From contig OZ242303.1 in NCBI GenBank assembly GCA_965207945.1, positions 1,426,001 to 1,490,000 on the forward strand: 64,000 nt of DNA, in the 5' to 3' direction. Shown here piece after piece: positions 26,634 to 35,500 of this stretch (the first letter of the stretch is position 1; every line of letters begins with the position of its first letter). The translations under genes and the position numbers were made by a program. The notes beneath the pieces were generated by a model, which did no database searches, was not told the origin of the DNA, and saw only the letters and a program-made list of their open reading frames with translations. The DNA is from JAAOII01 sp965207945. Lineage in GTDB: Bacteria; Pseudomonadota; Gammaproteobacteria; CBDBNL01; JAAOII01.

Positions 26634-28451
26634 TTAGGGTGTGTTTTCATCATCTGCGGCAATTGAACGAACCGAAGCTTCGTTTAGTTCGCCATCATAT
26701 TTATTGACTATAGTATTGATAATAGGTTCTTGGTGCACTTTCTCTACTAATTCTTTATGCTTTTTATTGATTATCATAGATGGAGTATTTTCTGCGGGAC
26801 CCACCTCCACTTCAATACTAATCTGTTGCATAATTTCTCTACTTATTGCCTGTTCTATAGAAGTTATCATTTCATCGGTTAATCTTTCCCACACATTGGA
26901 TTGACAACTCAATATCCAAATGCCACCGCGAATGTCCACTAATCTGGTGTCACGAATTAATGAAACACCTAAGCCCTCCAGGTTAATTGAGTCCACTAAC
27001 ATAGCCCAATTATCTGCTTGGGTATAATCTGGAGCAGAGGGCGGGGGGGATTTAATAGAGGGAGAGGCCGCTGGTTGGGGCTCTGCTGCCGCCGCGGATT
27101 CTGCCGCTGCTTCAGGTTGCTCTACTTCAGGTTCTACTGCTGCGGATTCTGTCGCTACCTCAACTTCTACTGCTGCGGATTCTGCCGCTGCTTCAGGTTC
27201 TGCCGCGGGCTGTGATTCGGGTTGAGATTCAGCTGACGATTCTTCTTGCTGTTCAGGTTCGGCTTGTGCTGGTGGTTGTGATTCGGATTGGGGCTCGGCT
27301 GGTTGCACCGGCGTTTCAGTTTTTTCTGGCACAGGGGCAACATAACGTGGTGGAGTGCTGTTCTTGTTTGCCAAAGAATTAGCAAGAGGTTGCATTGATA
27401 ACATTCTTATTAGCCCCATCTCTGTTCCTTGACGCGGTGAAGACGCCCAAGGCAACTCTTTTTTACACATCAGCGCAATCTGATAATAAAGCTGTAATTC
27501 CTCTGGAGTAAACTTGTTCGCCAAAGCAGCGAGTTCGTTGTTATCTGCATCGGCAGCACCTAAGGTTAAAATGGATAACTCTTGAATCGCTTCCATTATG
27601 CTATCCCATAATTCAGTAAAATCACCTCCCTCTTCTTCCATCTGTTTTATTGCGTTTAGCAATGAATCTAAATCACCTTGCGCCACATATTCCAGCAATT
27701 CTTCTGCCGGCAACATCCCCGACACCCCTAACATATCTGCCACCTTAGTTGCTTCAAGGTCATTGTTGCAATAGGCAATTGCTTGGTCGGTCAAGCTCAA
27801 GGCATCTCTCATACTTCCAGCAGCATAATAAGAAATCAGGTCAAGGGAATCGTCATCAAACTTCACTTCCTCTTGCGGCAATATTTCACGCAACCTGTCG
27901 GCTATCATCTCCTTTGAGATTGCTTTGAGGTTAAACCTCAAGCAGCGAGACATCACTGTAACTGGAATTTTTTGTGGCTCGGTAGTGGCAAATAAAAATA
28001 TAATATGTGATGGTGGTTCTTCCAATGTCTTAAGCAAGGCATTAAAACTATGATTGGAAAGCATGTGCACTTCGTCAATCAAATAAATCTTATACTTACC
28101 TTTAGTGGGAGCAAATTGCATATCTCCTAACAGGTCGCGGGTATCCTCAACCTTAGTTCGCGAGGCGGCATCAACTTCTATTAAGTCGGCATAATTGCCC
28201 ATATCTATGCCTTTACAAGTGGGACACTCATTACATGGTTGAGCGCTGACGCCCTTGTCGCAACAAAAACACTTAGCGAGGACGCGGGCGACTGTAGTTT
28301 TACCTATTCCACGAGTGCCGCAAAAAAGATAGGCATGATGAAGACGGTTGGACTGCAACGCATTGGTTAGCGTGCGGGTAATATGCTCTTGCCCTACCAA
28401 TTGACTAAAACTATTGGGACGCCACTTAAGTGCCAAAACACGGGAGTGCAT
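26634..28451 (-). CDS. dnaX: DNA polymerase III subunit tau/gamma
   Basis: Clamp-loader ATPase. The 605 residues have Walker A GTRGIGKTT (about residues 45-53), a four-cysteine zinc module (CC, CNEC, C), Walker B DEVHMLS, sensor motif MSRC, and domain III. A long acidic Pro/Gln/Glu/Ala-rich linker (about residues 385-470, DNA roughly 27050-27320) carries several repeats of AAAESAA and PESQP type. The C-terminal tau domain follows with DTRLVDIRGGIW. The start overlaps the hemJ stop as TGATG. A run of six A in the linker is not in the phase required for the E. coli-type -1 frameshift, so no gamma form is predicted. Confidence 0.95.
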   Translation of the reverse strand: MHSRVLALKWRPNSFSQLVGQEHITRTLTNALQSNRLHHAYLFCGTRGIGKTTVARVLAKCFCCDKGVSAQPCNECPTCKGIDMGNYADLIEVDAASRTKVEDTRDLLGDMQFAPTKGKYKIYLIDEVHMLSNHSFNALLKTLEEPPSHIIFLFATTEPQKIPVTVMSRCLRFNLKAISKEMIADRLREILPQEEVKFDDDSLDLISYYAAGSMRDALSLTDQAIAYCNNDLEATKVADMLGVSGMLPAEELLEYVAQGDLDSLLNAIKQMEEEGGDFTELWDSIMEAIQELSILTLGAADADNNELAALANKFTPEELQLYYQIALMCKKELPWASSPRQGTEMGLIRMLSMQPLANSLANKNSTPPRYVAPVPEKTETPVQPAEPQSESQPPAQAEPEQQEESSAESQPESQPAAEPEAAAESAAVEVEVATESAAVEPEVEQPEAAAESAAAAEPQPAASPSIKSPPPSAPDYTQADNWAMLVDSINLEGLGVSLIRDTRLVDIRGGIWILSCQSNVWERLTDEMITSIEQAISREIMQQISIEVEVGPAENTPSMIINKKHKELVEKVHQEPIINTIVNKYDGELNEASVRSIAADDENTP

Positions 28452-28876
28452 CAGAAGGGTTTAGTTACTGCCAGTAGGACGATAATTATCAAAAAAACCG
28501 TTGGTATTTCGTTAAACAAACGAAAAAACCGAGCACTTTTATTGTTTGTGCCAGCAGCAAGAGAACGGAGGTATCTGCCACAGACAATATGATATGCTAA
28601 TAAACAAAAAACCAATAAAAGCTTGACATGCAACCAGCCGTTGGATGCAACTGATGGGTTAAGGAACAGCAATGTGAAACCAAGAATAAACACCGCGGCA
28701 ACCGCAGGATTCATTATGAAGCGATAGAGACGCTTTTCCATTAAGGCAAGTTGTCCTTGCACCTTGCCATCATCACTTGCTGCGTGATAAGCAAATAGCC
28801 GCGGCAGATATAACAAGCCAGCGAACCAGGCAACTATGGAAATAATATGAAATGCCTTAAGCAATAGATACAGCAT
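28451..28876 (-). CDS. hemJ: HemJ, protoporphyrinogen IX oxidase
   Basis: Membrane enzyme of the heme pathway converting protoporphyrinogen IX to protoporphyrin IX, the form used when HemG and HemY are absent. The 141 residues have four membrane helices; the first holds FHIISIVAWFAGLLYLPRLFAYH, with the conserved histidine and arginine, and WLHVKLLLVFCLLAYH follows. It starts 3 bp after lpxC and overlaps dnaX by one base. With hemA elsewhere in this window, heme synthesis genes are dispersed. Confidence 0.88.
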   Translation of the reverse strand: MLYLLLKAFHIISIVAWFAGLLYLPRLFAYHAASDDGKVQGQLALMEKRLYRFIMNPAVAAVFILGFTLLFLNPSVASNGWLHVKLLLVFCLLAYHIVCGRYLRSLAAGTNNKSARFFRLFNEIPTVFLIIIVLLAVTKPF

Positions 28877-28879
28877 ATT

Positions 28880-29788
28880 TTAGTGACTTTTAACTGTCTT
28901 GTAACCTGGTGGTAACTCTTCATTATCTGCAAACTCCTCTATTTTGTAACATTCCTCATGTTCTAAAAGTTTACGGATAAGAGAGTTATTAACCATGTGT
29001 CCGGACTTATAGCCACGAAACTCTCCTATGATGTTATATCCAATAAGATGCAAGTCGCCAATGGCATCCAACACCTTATGATGAAGCAGCTCTTTGGGAT
29101 GCCTGAGCCCTTCTTTATTGACAATTTTTTCATCATCCAACAACACCGCATTCTTAAAAGTCCCGCCTAAAGCGCGGTTTTCTTTTTGCAACCTTTCCAA
29201 ATCCCGAGTAAAACCAAAGGTGCGTGAACGGCTCAGCTCTTTTATGAAAGATGTATTGGAGAACTCTATTGAAGTTTTATGATGTTTATCCGCAAAAAAT
29301 GGATGGTCAAAATCTATTTCCATAGTTATACGATAGCCGTTATAAGGCAGAAACTGTCCAACTTTATCTTCAAAGCGAAACTCAACTGGTTTGATAATGC
29401 GCAGATATTTTTTGGGGTCTTCCTGCTCTGCCACCCCGCATGATTGCAATAAGAATATATAGTTAGAAGCGCTGCCATCCATTATGGGAATTTCCTCGTT
29501 ATCCACATTAACATAAGCATTATCAATTCCCATGCCAGCAAAGGCAGAAATTAGATGCTCAACCGTGCAGACGGATATATCCTTTGAACTTATCTCGGTG
29601 GACAAAATAGTGCGATGCACATTTAATGCATGGGCTTTTATTTCTATGTTTGGGTCAACATCAATTCTACGAAACACTATCCCTGTTCCTGGCGGGGCTG
29701 GGAAAAGCTCAATGTTTATATTCTTGCCAGTATGTAATCCCACGCCGGATGCCTTTATACTGGAGCGAATAGTTCTTTGTTTAATCAT
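28880..29788 (-). CDS. lpxC: UDP-3-O-acyl-N-acetylglucosamine deacetylase
   Basis: Zinc hydrolase catalysing the committed step of lipid A synthesis. The 302 residues show the N-terminal SIKASGVGLHTGKN, the first zinc histidine in CTVEHLISAFAGMGIDNA, and the second site LLHHKVLDAIGDLHLIG with His and Asp. It heads a seven-gene minus-strand run reaching the DUF374 gene. In most gammaproteobacteria lpxC ends the dcw division cluster after ftsZ; here no fts genes adjoin, but a DUF721 gene lies just upstream on the same strand. Confidence 0.96.
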   Translation of the reverse strand: MIKQRTIRSSIKASGVGLHTGKNINIELFPAPPGTGIVFRRIDVDPNIEIKAHALNVHRTILSTEISSKDISVCTVEHLISAFAGMGIDNAYVNVDNEEIPIMDGSASNYIFLLQSCGVAEQEDPKKYLRIIKPVEFRFEDKVGQFLPYNGYRITMEIDFDHPFFADKHHKTSIEFSNTSFIKELSRSRTFGFTRDLERLQKENRALGGTFKNAVLLDDEKIVNKEGLRHPKELLHHKVLDAIGDLHLIGYNIIGEFRGYKSGHMVNNSLIRKLLEHEECYKIEEFADNEELPPGYKTVKSH

Positions 29789-29901
29789 TTAAAAATAGTT
29801 TCAATAACGATAGTTTAATTTAGTTGCTTATTTGGTATTTTATGCGTATTTTGTGTGTATATGGGGTAAATCTAAACAAAAATTGGAGTAAATAGTGATT
29901 G

Positions 29902-30225
29902 TTATTTAACTTGGATGCGGACTTGGATGCTTTCTAAATCCCTAAATTGTGGGTGCTGGCGTAAGAGTTGGACGTATTCATCGGCAGAGTACTTAATAGA
30001 GCTGGCACTAGCGGCATTGTTACAAAAGACAGATAATTCACCATTTTTATATTGCGCCAGGGTGGCTGAAGAACGAAACTCAGCAGGGATGATTTGGTGG
30101 AATATCTCCTCAAGTTGTTGCATTATTTTGTGATGGCGCAGCAGGTCGTCTTGTTTGTTAGCAGTGTATGAACGGCTGCTTTGCGCCAGAGTCAATAAGC
30201 CGCTTCGTTTACCTTTATAAAACAT
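29902..30225 (-). CDS. DUF721 (DciA-like) protein
   Basis: A 107-residue protein with the DUF721 pattern: a basic helical N-terminus then LEEIFHQIIPAEFRSSATLAQYKNGELSVFCNNAASASSIKY and a closing RDLESIQVRI strand. Relatives include DciA, which helps load the replicative helicase in bacteria lacking DnaC; whether this one does is inference. The ATG at 30225 is chosen because an upstream start would run into prfA. It follows prfA by 22 bp and precedes lpxC, its common neighbour. Confidence 0.75.
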   Translation of the reverse strand: MFYKGKRSGLLTLAQSSRSYTANKQDDLLRHHKIMQQLEEIFHQIIPAEFRSSATLAQYKNGELSVFCNNAASASSIKYSADEYVQLLRQHPQFRDLESIQVRIQVK

Positions 30226-30247
30226 CCTTATAAAACATCTAAGATTA

Positions 30248-31387
30248 TTACAAACCTGTATCGCCACCCTTATCGCTACCTGCATCACCCCCTGCAACAC
30301 CCCCTGCAACACCAGAGGTGAGAAGGATTTTTTCTTCAGTTTTTAAGGGATCAATGATTAAATCAAGGTCGCCAAGCATTATACCGTCCAAAGCATGCAG
30401 AGTTAGTCCCAAACGATGGTCGGTAACTCTATTCTGCGGGTAATTATAAGTTCGCACCTTCTCTGCCCTATCCCCGCTTCCCACCAAACTCTTTCTTAGC
30501 TGCGCCTCCTCCTCTTGTTGCTTAGTTTGTTCTGCCAGCAAAAGTTTTGCATTCAAAATAGCCATTGCCTTCTCCTTGTTGCGATGCTGCGAACGCTCTT
30601 CCTGGCACTCAGCGGTTACACCAGTGGGCAAGTGAGTTATACGCACTGCCGAATCAGTTTTGTTGATATGTTGTCCGCCGGCGCCGCTGGCGCGATAGGT
30701 ATCAATTCTTAAATCAACTTTCTTTACCATAATAGCCGCGCTGTCTGTTGGGCTAACTTCTGGCAAAATAGCAACCGTGCAGGTTGAAGTATGGAGTCGT
30801 CCTTTGGCTTCAGTTTTTGGTACCCGCTGCACGCGATGAGTGCCTGACTCAAACTTCATATCGCCATAAACTCCGCTCCCCTTTATGTATAGCACCGCAA
30901 GCTTATAGCCACCCTTTTCAGAATAGTTTAGATTAACAATTTCTTTAGTCCAACCACGTTTATCCGCATAACGTTGATACATTGATAGAAGGTCGCCACC
31001 AAAAATTGCCGCTTCATCACCGCCAGCGCCAGCGCGTATTTCTAAGTAGATATTGCGCTTGTCTGCGGAATTATCACCGATTAGTTCGGACTGAATTAAA
31101 GCATCTTGTTGTTGCAACTGTTCTTTAAGTTGAGCGTGTTCAACTGCGGCAAGGTTGCGAATATCTTCATCAGCATCCTTAAGCATGGTTGATGCCTGCT
31201 GATATTCTTCTTCCAGTTTTTCATATTCTTCAAACAAATTCAGAACACTTCTTAAGTCAGCCACTTCCTTGCCATAGTCGCGGCGTAAATTGTTATCGCT
31301 CAACACTTCAGGAGACATCAATAGATTATTAATCTCCTCATGACGTTTTTGCATCTTTTTAAGATGCTGCCGTTGTTTATCGTTCAT
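30248..31387 (-). CDS. prfA: Peptide chain release factor 1
   Basis: Recognises UAA and UAG stop codons and triggers peptide release. The 379 residues include the class I GGQ loop in RASGAGGQHINKTDSAVRITH, the stop-codon recognition region HRVQRVPKTEAKGRLHTS with the P-x-T signature of RF1, and LGLTLHALDGIMLGDLD near the end. The C-terminus bears a Gly-rich tail (GVAGGVAGGDAG) from a tandem DNA repeat at about 30256-30315, not found in usual RF1. hemA lies 12 bp upstream, the gammaproteobacterial order. prmC, which methylates the GGQ glutamine and normally follows, is absent here. Confidence 0.95.
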   Translation of the reverse strand: MNDKQRQHLKKMQKRHEEINNLLMSPEVLSDNNLRRDYGKEVADLRSVLNLFEEYEKLEEEYQQASTMLKDADEDIRNLAAVEHAQLKEQLQQQDALIQSELIGDNSADKRNIYLEIRAGAGGDEAAIFGGDLLSMYQRYADKRGWTKEIVNLNYSEKGGYKLAVLYIKGSGVYGDMKFESGTHRVQRVPKTEAKGRLHTSTCTVAILPEVSPTDSAAIMVKKVDLRIDTYRASGAGGQHINKTDSAVRITHLPTGVTAECQEERSQHRNKEKAMAILNAKLLLAEQTKQQEEEAQLRKSLVGSGDRAEKVRTYNYPQNRVTDHRLGLTLHALDGIMLGDLDLIIDPLKTEEKILLTSGVAGGVAGGDAGSDKGGDTGL

Positions 31388-31399
31388 TTATTTTCAAGG

Positions 31400-32659
31400 T
31401 TATGCATCATCCTTTTTTATTAGGTTATTTTGTATATGGAGTAATGATTTTATATCGTTATTATTTGTGCCTTCTTTTATCATCTCAGTAGGTCCATGGC
31501 TTAATTTAGCAGTCAATCTATCCGCCAGTTGCCTCATAGTTTTTTGCGTCTTTTCATCCCCATCCTTCACTTCATTTAATGCCTTTTGCAGTTCTTGTTG
31601 TTTCCAGTCGTCAACCTGGGCGCGATACCCCTTCAATATATCGTTAGAAGAAACCACAGTAGATAAGTATGTATTTATTTCTTTTTCAATTAGCAGTTCT
31701 GCCTTGCCTATTTCTTTTTCTTTTAGAGCGCGATTATTGGTCAGCACGGTTTCCAAGTCCTTCAAAGTATATAGATAAACCTGGTCAAGTTCATCTACAG
31801 AATCTTCAACATCATGTGGCAGCGACATGTCACTGATGAATAATGGTTTCCTACCCCATTTTTTTACTGCATCTTCCACCATGCCCTTGCCAATTAATAT
31901 GGTTGGACCTGAGGTTGAAGTGAAAATTGCATTAACCCGCGGCAGGTAAGATGATATATCCATCAAGGCGAGCGCCTCACCCTTATATTTTTTTGCCAGT
32001 TGTTCGGCTTTAGCATAAGTGCGGTTTGCTATATATAGTTTTTTAATGCCGCGCGAATGCAGATACTCTGCAGTTAGACGGGCATTTTCTCCTGCTCCCA
32101 CCACTAGTGCATTATTTTCGCTTAAATCTCCAAGCATTCTGCTGGCAATGTTCACCGCAGTGGATGCCAGAGTTATAGTATGCTTACCAATGTCTGTACT
32201 GCTGCGCACCTTCTTGGTTGTAGCAAAGATAAACTGTATTATCCCATCCAGAGGACCGCTGAGACATCCTTGCGCTTGGGCTATTTTATAGCCATCCTTA
32301 ATTTGACCCAGCACCTGCGTCTCTCCCAGAGCCATTGAATCAAGCCCACTTGCTACTTTTAGCAGATGAATCATAGCCGTTTTATCTTCATATTGATATA
32401 TAAAATTACTGATGCTTGAAGCGGCAATATGATGAAAGCCCGCCAGCCAAGCAATGATACTACTACGTTCGGCATCCCCATAATAATAAATTTCGGTGCG
32501 ATTGCAAGTTGACAGAATAAACCCCTGCTCCACCCCGGTGATTTGGTTTAGCGAAATAAGCGCTTCTATAATGTTGTCTTTATGAAAGGCGATATGCTCA
32601 CGCACACTCAGTGGAGAGGTGAGATGATTACAGCCGATTATTGAGAAACTGGCGGTCAT
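31400..32659 (-). CDS. hemA: Glutamyl-tRNA reductase
   Basis: NADPH-dependent reduction of glutamyl-tRNA to glutamate-1-semialdehyde, first step of C5-pathway tetrapyrrole synthesis. The 419 residues have PLSVREHIAF, the catalytic cysteine in ILSTCNRTEIYYY (about residue 52), GETQVLGQIKDGY, the NADPH-binding VVGAGENARLTAEYL, and a long coiled C-terminal dimerisation region. It overlaps plsC by 4 nt (ATGA) and is followed by prfA. Confidence 0.96.
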   Translation of the reverse strand: MTASFSIIGCNHLTSPLSVREHIAFHKDNIIEALISLNQITGVEQGFILSTCNRTEIYYYGDAERSSIIAWLAGFHHIAASSISNFIYQYEDKTAMIHLLKVASGLDSMALGETQVLGQIKDGYKIAQAQGCLSGPLDGIIQFIFATTKKVRSSTDIGKHTITLASTAVNIASRMLGDLSENNALVVGAGENARLTAEYLHSRGIKKLYIANRTYAKAEQLAKKYKGEALALMDISSYLPRVNAIFTSTSGPTILIGKGMVEDAVKKWGRKPLFISDMSLPHDVEDSVDELDQVYLYTLKDLETVLTNNRALKEKEIGKAELLIEKEINTYLSTVVSSNDILKGYRAQVDDWKQQELQKALNEVKDGDEKTQKTMRQLADRLTAKLSHGPTEMIKEGTNNNDIKSLLHIQNNLIKKDDA

Positions 32660-33384
32660 TTGCTATGCACCTGATGCATCATTGTATCCATTTTTGTTAG
32701 CGCCAGTTCATAGAAGCTTGCTTTGCTATGCCCCTGCGGATTAAGTGGAGTGCCGATAATAACCTTAATCGTGCCTGGATACATAATGAACTTATGGGGA
32801 GGAAGTAGTTCGCCAGAATTATGCGCCACTAACAAAAGAGGAAAGCCGCTAAGTAAGGATATATTAGCCGCGCTGGGGTTGAATTTATCTATGCCGAACC
32901 CTGCTGTGTTTGGGGCAGACCTTGTCCCCTGTGGAAATATGAGCAAATTATACCCTTCATTAAGGCGCGCTACTCCTTGGGTATAAATCCTCTTCATTGA
33001 TTGCAGCAGATTGGAACGTTGCAGAATAATTGGTTTCAATAGCAATAGTGCTTGACCAAAAAACGGCAATCTAATAAGCTCTTCTTTGAGCACGGTAACC
33101 GAAGGAATTCTTAACACGGTTAGCGCGAACGCCTCCCACGAGCTTTGGTGGTTTGCCATTATTACATAATTTTGCCCTGCAGGGATTGCGCTTTCATAAT
33201 GATATGAAACGCGAATATTGCAGCACAGGAATAGCCATATCTCATAGCACTTATAAAAGAAACAACATATATAAGTGCGTTTTTTTAATGGCAACCAAAC
33301 AGAAATTAACACCATTGATAACGCCCATAGCAGAATAATAATAATATAGCCGGGATAAAAAAGCATGCTGCGGATAGTTATCAT
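32656..33384 (-). CDS. plsC: 1-acyl-sn-glycerol-3-phosphate acyltransferase
   Basis: Makes phosphatidic acid from lysophosphatidic acid at the inner membrane. The 242 residues begin with hydrophobic segments, then show the HX4E form of the acyltransferase motif in NHQSSWEAF and the acceptor motif LLIFPQGTRSAP. HX4E instead of HX4D is known in this branch. First gene of the plsC-hemA-prfA-DUF721 run; hemA overlaps its stop by 4 nt. No clear promoter was found in the 83-bp gap to yaaA. Confidence 0.9.
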   Translation of the reverse strand: MITIRSMLFYPGYIIIILLWALSMVLISVWLPLKKRTYICCFFYKCYEIWLFLCCNIRVSYHYESAIPAGQNYVIMANHQSSWEAFALTVLRIPSVTVLKEELIRLPFFGQALLLLKPIILQRSNLLQSMKRIYTQGVARLNEGYNLLIFPQGTRSAPNTAGFGIDKFNPSAANISLLSGFPLLLVAHNSGELLPPHKFIMYPGTIKVIIGTPLNPQGHSKASFYELALTKMDTMMHQVHSK

Positions 33385-33467
33385 CTGAGAAGCGCCGAAC
33401 GTGGCTTAAGTAAGTATTTGCCCGCTGCTGGCGCGAATGCGTAGCGTGAAATTAACATTACCGTTAG

Positions 33468-34280
33468 CTAAGCTGCTTGAATTTTTTTGCGCAGGAAGAC
33501 CGGAGTATCAGGAGTGGAATCAGATGGACTGAAAGAATAGCCAGCCAAATTAAAGGAGAGTAAATCATTTGACTTAGAGAGTCCATTCTGAATGATATAA
33601 CGTGCCATCATACCACGCGCTTTCTTGGCAAGTAATCCAATAACCTTGTATTGCCCATTCTTATAATCCTTAAACTTAGGGGTAATCACATTACCTTGTA
33701 TTTTAGACGGCAGCACTGAGGCAAAGTATTCATTAGAGGCAAGATTAACTAATAGCTTATCGCCCGCCTCCTCCATCTGTTGCCCTAAAAGCATAGTTAT
33801 TTTATCGCCCCAAAAATCATAGAGGTTTCTGCCATGTTTGTTAGCAAGTGATGAACCCATTTCTAAACGATAAGCAAGAATTAAATCCAGTGGTTTAAGC
33901 AGTCCAAACAAACCAGATAGTATACGCAGCCGTTGTTGCATGTAGGTTATGTCCTGTTGGTTGAGCGTAGTAACGTCCAGCCCTTGATATACATCGCCAT
34001 GAAAAAAGAAAGCAGCACAATAAGCGTTATGTGAGGTCAGTGGCAAAGAAAAGTTCTTGTATCTTTGCAAGTTTAAAGCGGCAAGTTGCGGACTAATTCC
34101 CATAAGTTGCATAAGTTGCTGCTCGCTCATTTTTGTGAGGATGGAAATTAACTCTTGTGCCTCAGCAGTAAATGCAGGAATAGTTGGCTGTGCCTGTGGT
34201 GCATCAGGCGCTGCTGCTCCCATGCCTCCTGGGGCTATATTCTCATTGAGTTTCTTTGCTGGCGAAATAACAATAAACAT
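33468..34280 (-). CDS. yaaA: Peroxide stress protein YaaA family
   Basis: YaaA (DUF328/UPF0246) limits intracellular iron and oxidative DNA damage in E. coli and binds DNA. The 270 residues open with the hallmark VISPAKKLNE, followed by AALNLQRYKNFSLPL, FFHGDVYQGLD, RILSGLFGLLKPLDLILAYRLEMG and LVNLASNEYFASVL. An Ala/Pro-rich insert lies after residue 16. A TATAAT (34286-34291) ends 5 nt before the ATG, indicating a leaderless message. Confidence 0.93.
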   Translation of the reverse strand: MFIVISPAKKLNENIAPGGMGAAAPDAPQAQPTIPAFTAEAQELISILTKMSEQQLMQLMGISPQLAALNLQRYKNFSLPLTSHNAYCAAFFFHGDVYQGLDVTTLNQQDITYMQQRLRILSGLFGLLKPLDLILAYRLEMGSSLANKHGRNLYDFWGDKITMLLGQQMEEAGDKLLVNLASNEYFASVLPSKIQGNVITPKFKDYKNGQYKVIGLLAKKARGMMARYIIQNGLSKSNDLLSFNLAGYSFSPSDSTPDTPVFLRKKIQAA

Positions 34281-34621
34281 ACATAATTATAGAATACTGC
34301 GGTTAATATTACAAGTAAAAGATAAGAGTTTGTTGATGGAACATTACTTCGCTTATATAGACACCGCTTAATAAGCACCCCCTTAATAAACACCCCCCTG
34401 GGGCATATTGCCAACACATAACAACACCGCGACAATGGGAGCCGAGCATAATATTATTATTTCCCCACCATTCCCCATGGCTAGTGTGAAATATTATATC
34501 ACCAAATTAAATAAACATCAACTAAAATGATTAATTATTATAAAAAGATGTAATCAATAAATTAGTGTTTAAGCAAAAAATATTGGAGGTTTTATTTGAG
34601 CTATAAGATATAATTTTGCTT
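34281..34621. other. 341-bp divergent gap: yaaA and acyltransferase promoters plus a short repeat
   Basis: Holds the yaaA -10 (34286-34291) and a TATAAT at 34609-34614 ending 7 nt before the acyltransferase ATG at 34622. An imperfect tandem pair, ttaataagcaccccc (34368-34382) and ttaataaacacccccc (34383-34398), lies between them. No gene or RNA element was recognised in the remainder. Confidence 0.4.
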
Positions 34622-35500
34622 ATGAGAAGAAATAAATGGACGTATCTTATAATTCTGTGGTTTGGGTTGGGACTGGCTAAATCACCTACTCTGTTACGTT
34701 ACTTGTGGGTTATGATTATCTTTGGGTTATTAATCATTATTCCCAATATCTATAGAAAAAGAGTAAGGAAAAACTTAAAAATGTTTTTCCCTGAAATAAA
34801 ACCTGCGCAAAGATTACTGCTGATTCATCATAATATGCTGTTAGCATTACAAATAGGTGTGGATATAATTACTGTATGGTTTAGAGGAAAAGATTGGGCT
34901 GAAAGCCGTATAAGTAAAATAAATAATAGTGAACTTGCGGATACTGCTATGCGGCGCGGAAAAGGAGTTATTTTTATATCGCCTCATTTGGGGAATTGGG
35001 AAATGTTATCTCCTTATTTAGGGAAAAAATACAAATGCCTTGCCTTGTATAAAGAGGCACGTAATCCGCATTATAACCTTGCCAGCATTGCCTTTCGTAA
35101 TGCCTGCGGCTTAGAGTCATTGGCAATTAGCCAACCAATGTTTGTCAAAAAAGTAATACAAAAATTAAAACAAGGCGGAGGGCTGACATTATTACCAGAC
35201 CAAAGGCCGCAAGAAAATAAAGGTAGTATTATGGCAGAATTCTATGGAGTGAATATTCCTTCAGCTATTTTACTTAGCAGAATAACAAAAATAACTGGGG
35301 CAGAGATCGTCTGTACCTTTGCCTTGCGCCAGGCAAACGGAAAGTATGAAGTATTTTTTCAAAAGCCGCACCCAGATATTTATGCAGATGATTTATATAC
35401 TTCCACGAGGGCAGTTAATAAAAGTGTGGAGAGTTGCATTGGTAAGAATATCGCCCAATATAATTGGCTACAAAACAAGGTTAAACATTCGCGTAATTAA
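34622..35500 (+). CDS. LpxL/HtrB-family lipid A acyltransferase
   Basis: Inner-membrane acyltransferase adding a secondary acyl chain to lipid A. After a transmembrane start (about 8-40), the 293-residue protein shows the catalytic HX4E motif in SPHLGNWEMLSP (about residue 125), a YKEARNPH segment, and LLPDQRPQENKGSIMAEFYG near residue 200. Which position it acylates (LpxL, LpxM or LpxP type) is not resolvable. The ATG at 34622 is preferred over the in-frame TTG at 34616. A GGAGG at 34585 is too far upstream to serve as Shine-Dalgarno, while TATAAT lies 7 nt before the ATG. It overlaps the convergent trkH by 4 bp. Confidence 0.87.
   Translation: MRRNKWTYLIILWFGLGLAKSPTLLRYLWVMIIFGLLIIIPNIYRKRVRKNLKMFFPEIKPAQRLLLIHHNMLLALQIGVDIITVWFRGKDWAESRISKINNSELADTAMRRGKGVIFISPHLGNWEMLSPYLGKKYKCLALYKEARNPHYNLASIAFRNACGLESLAISQPMFVKKVIQKLKQGGGLTLLPDQRPQENKGSIMAEFYGVNIPSAILLSRITKITGAEIVCTFALRQANGKYEVFFQKPHPDIYADDLYTSTRAVNKSVESCIGKNIAQYNWLQNKVKHSRN

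Noticed and set aside
27318..27326. Six-A run in dnaX as a programmed -1 frameshift site
   Set aside because: In the reading frame the codons are GAA AAA ACT, so the run is not in the A AAA AAG phase needed, and no downstream stem was seen.
34596..34613. Tiny frame TTG..TAA after GGAGG ahead of the acyltransferase at 34622
   Set aside because: Only six codons, and the downstream TATAAT suggests transcription starts after it.
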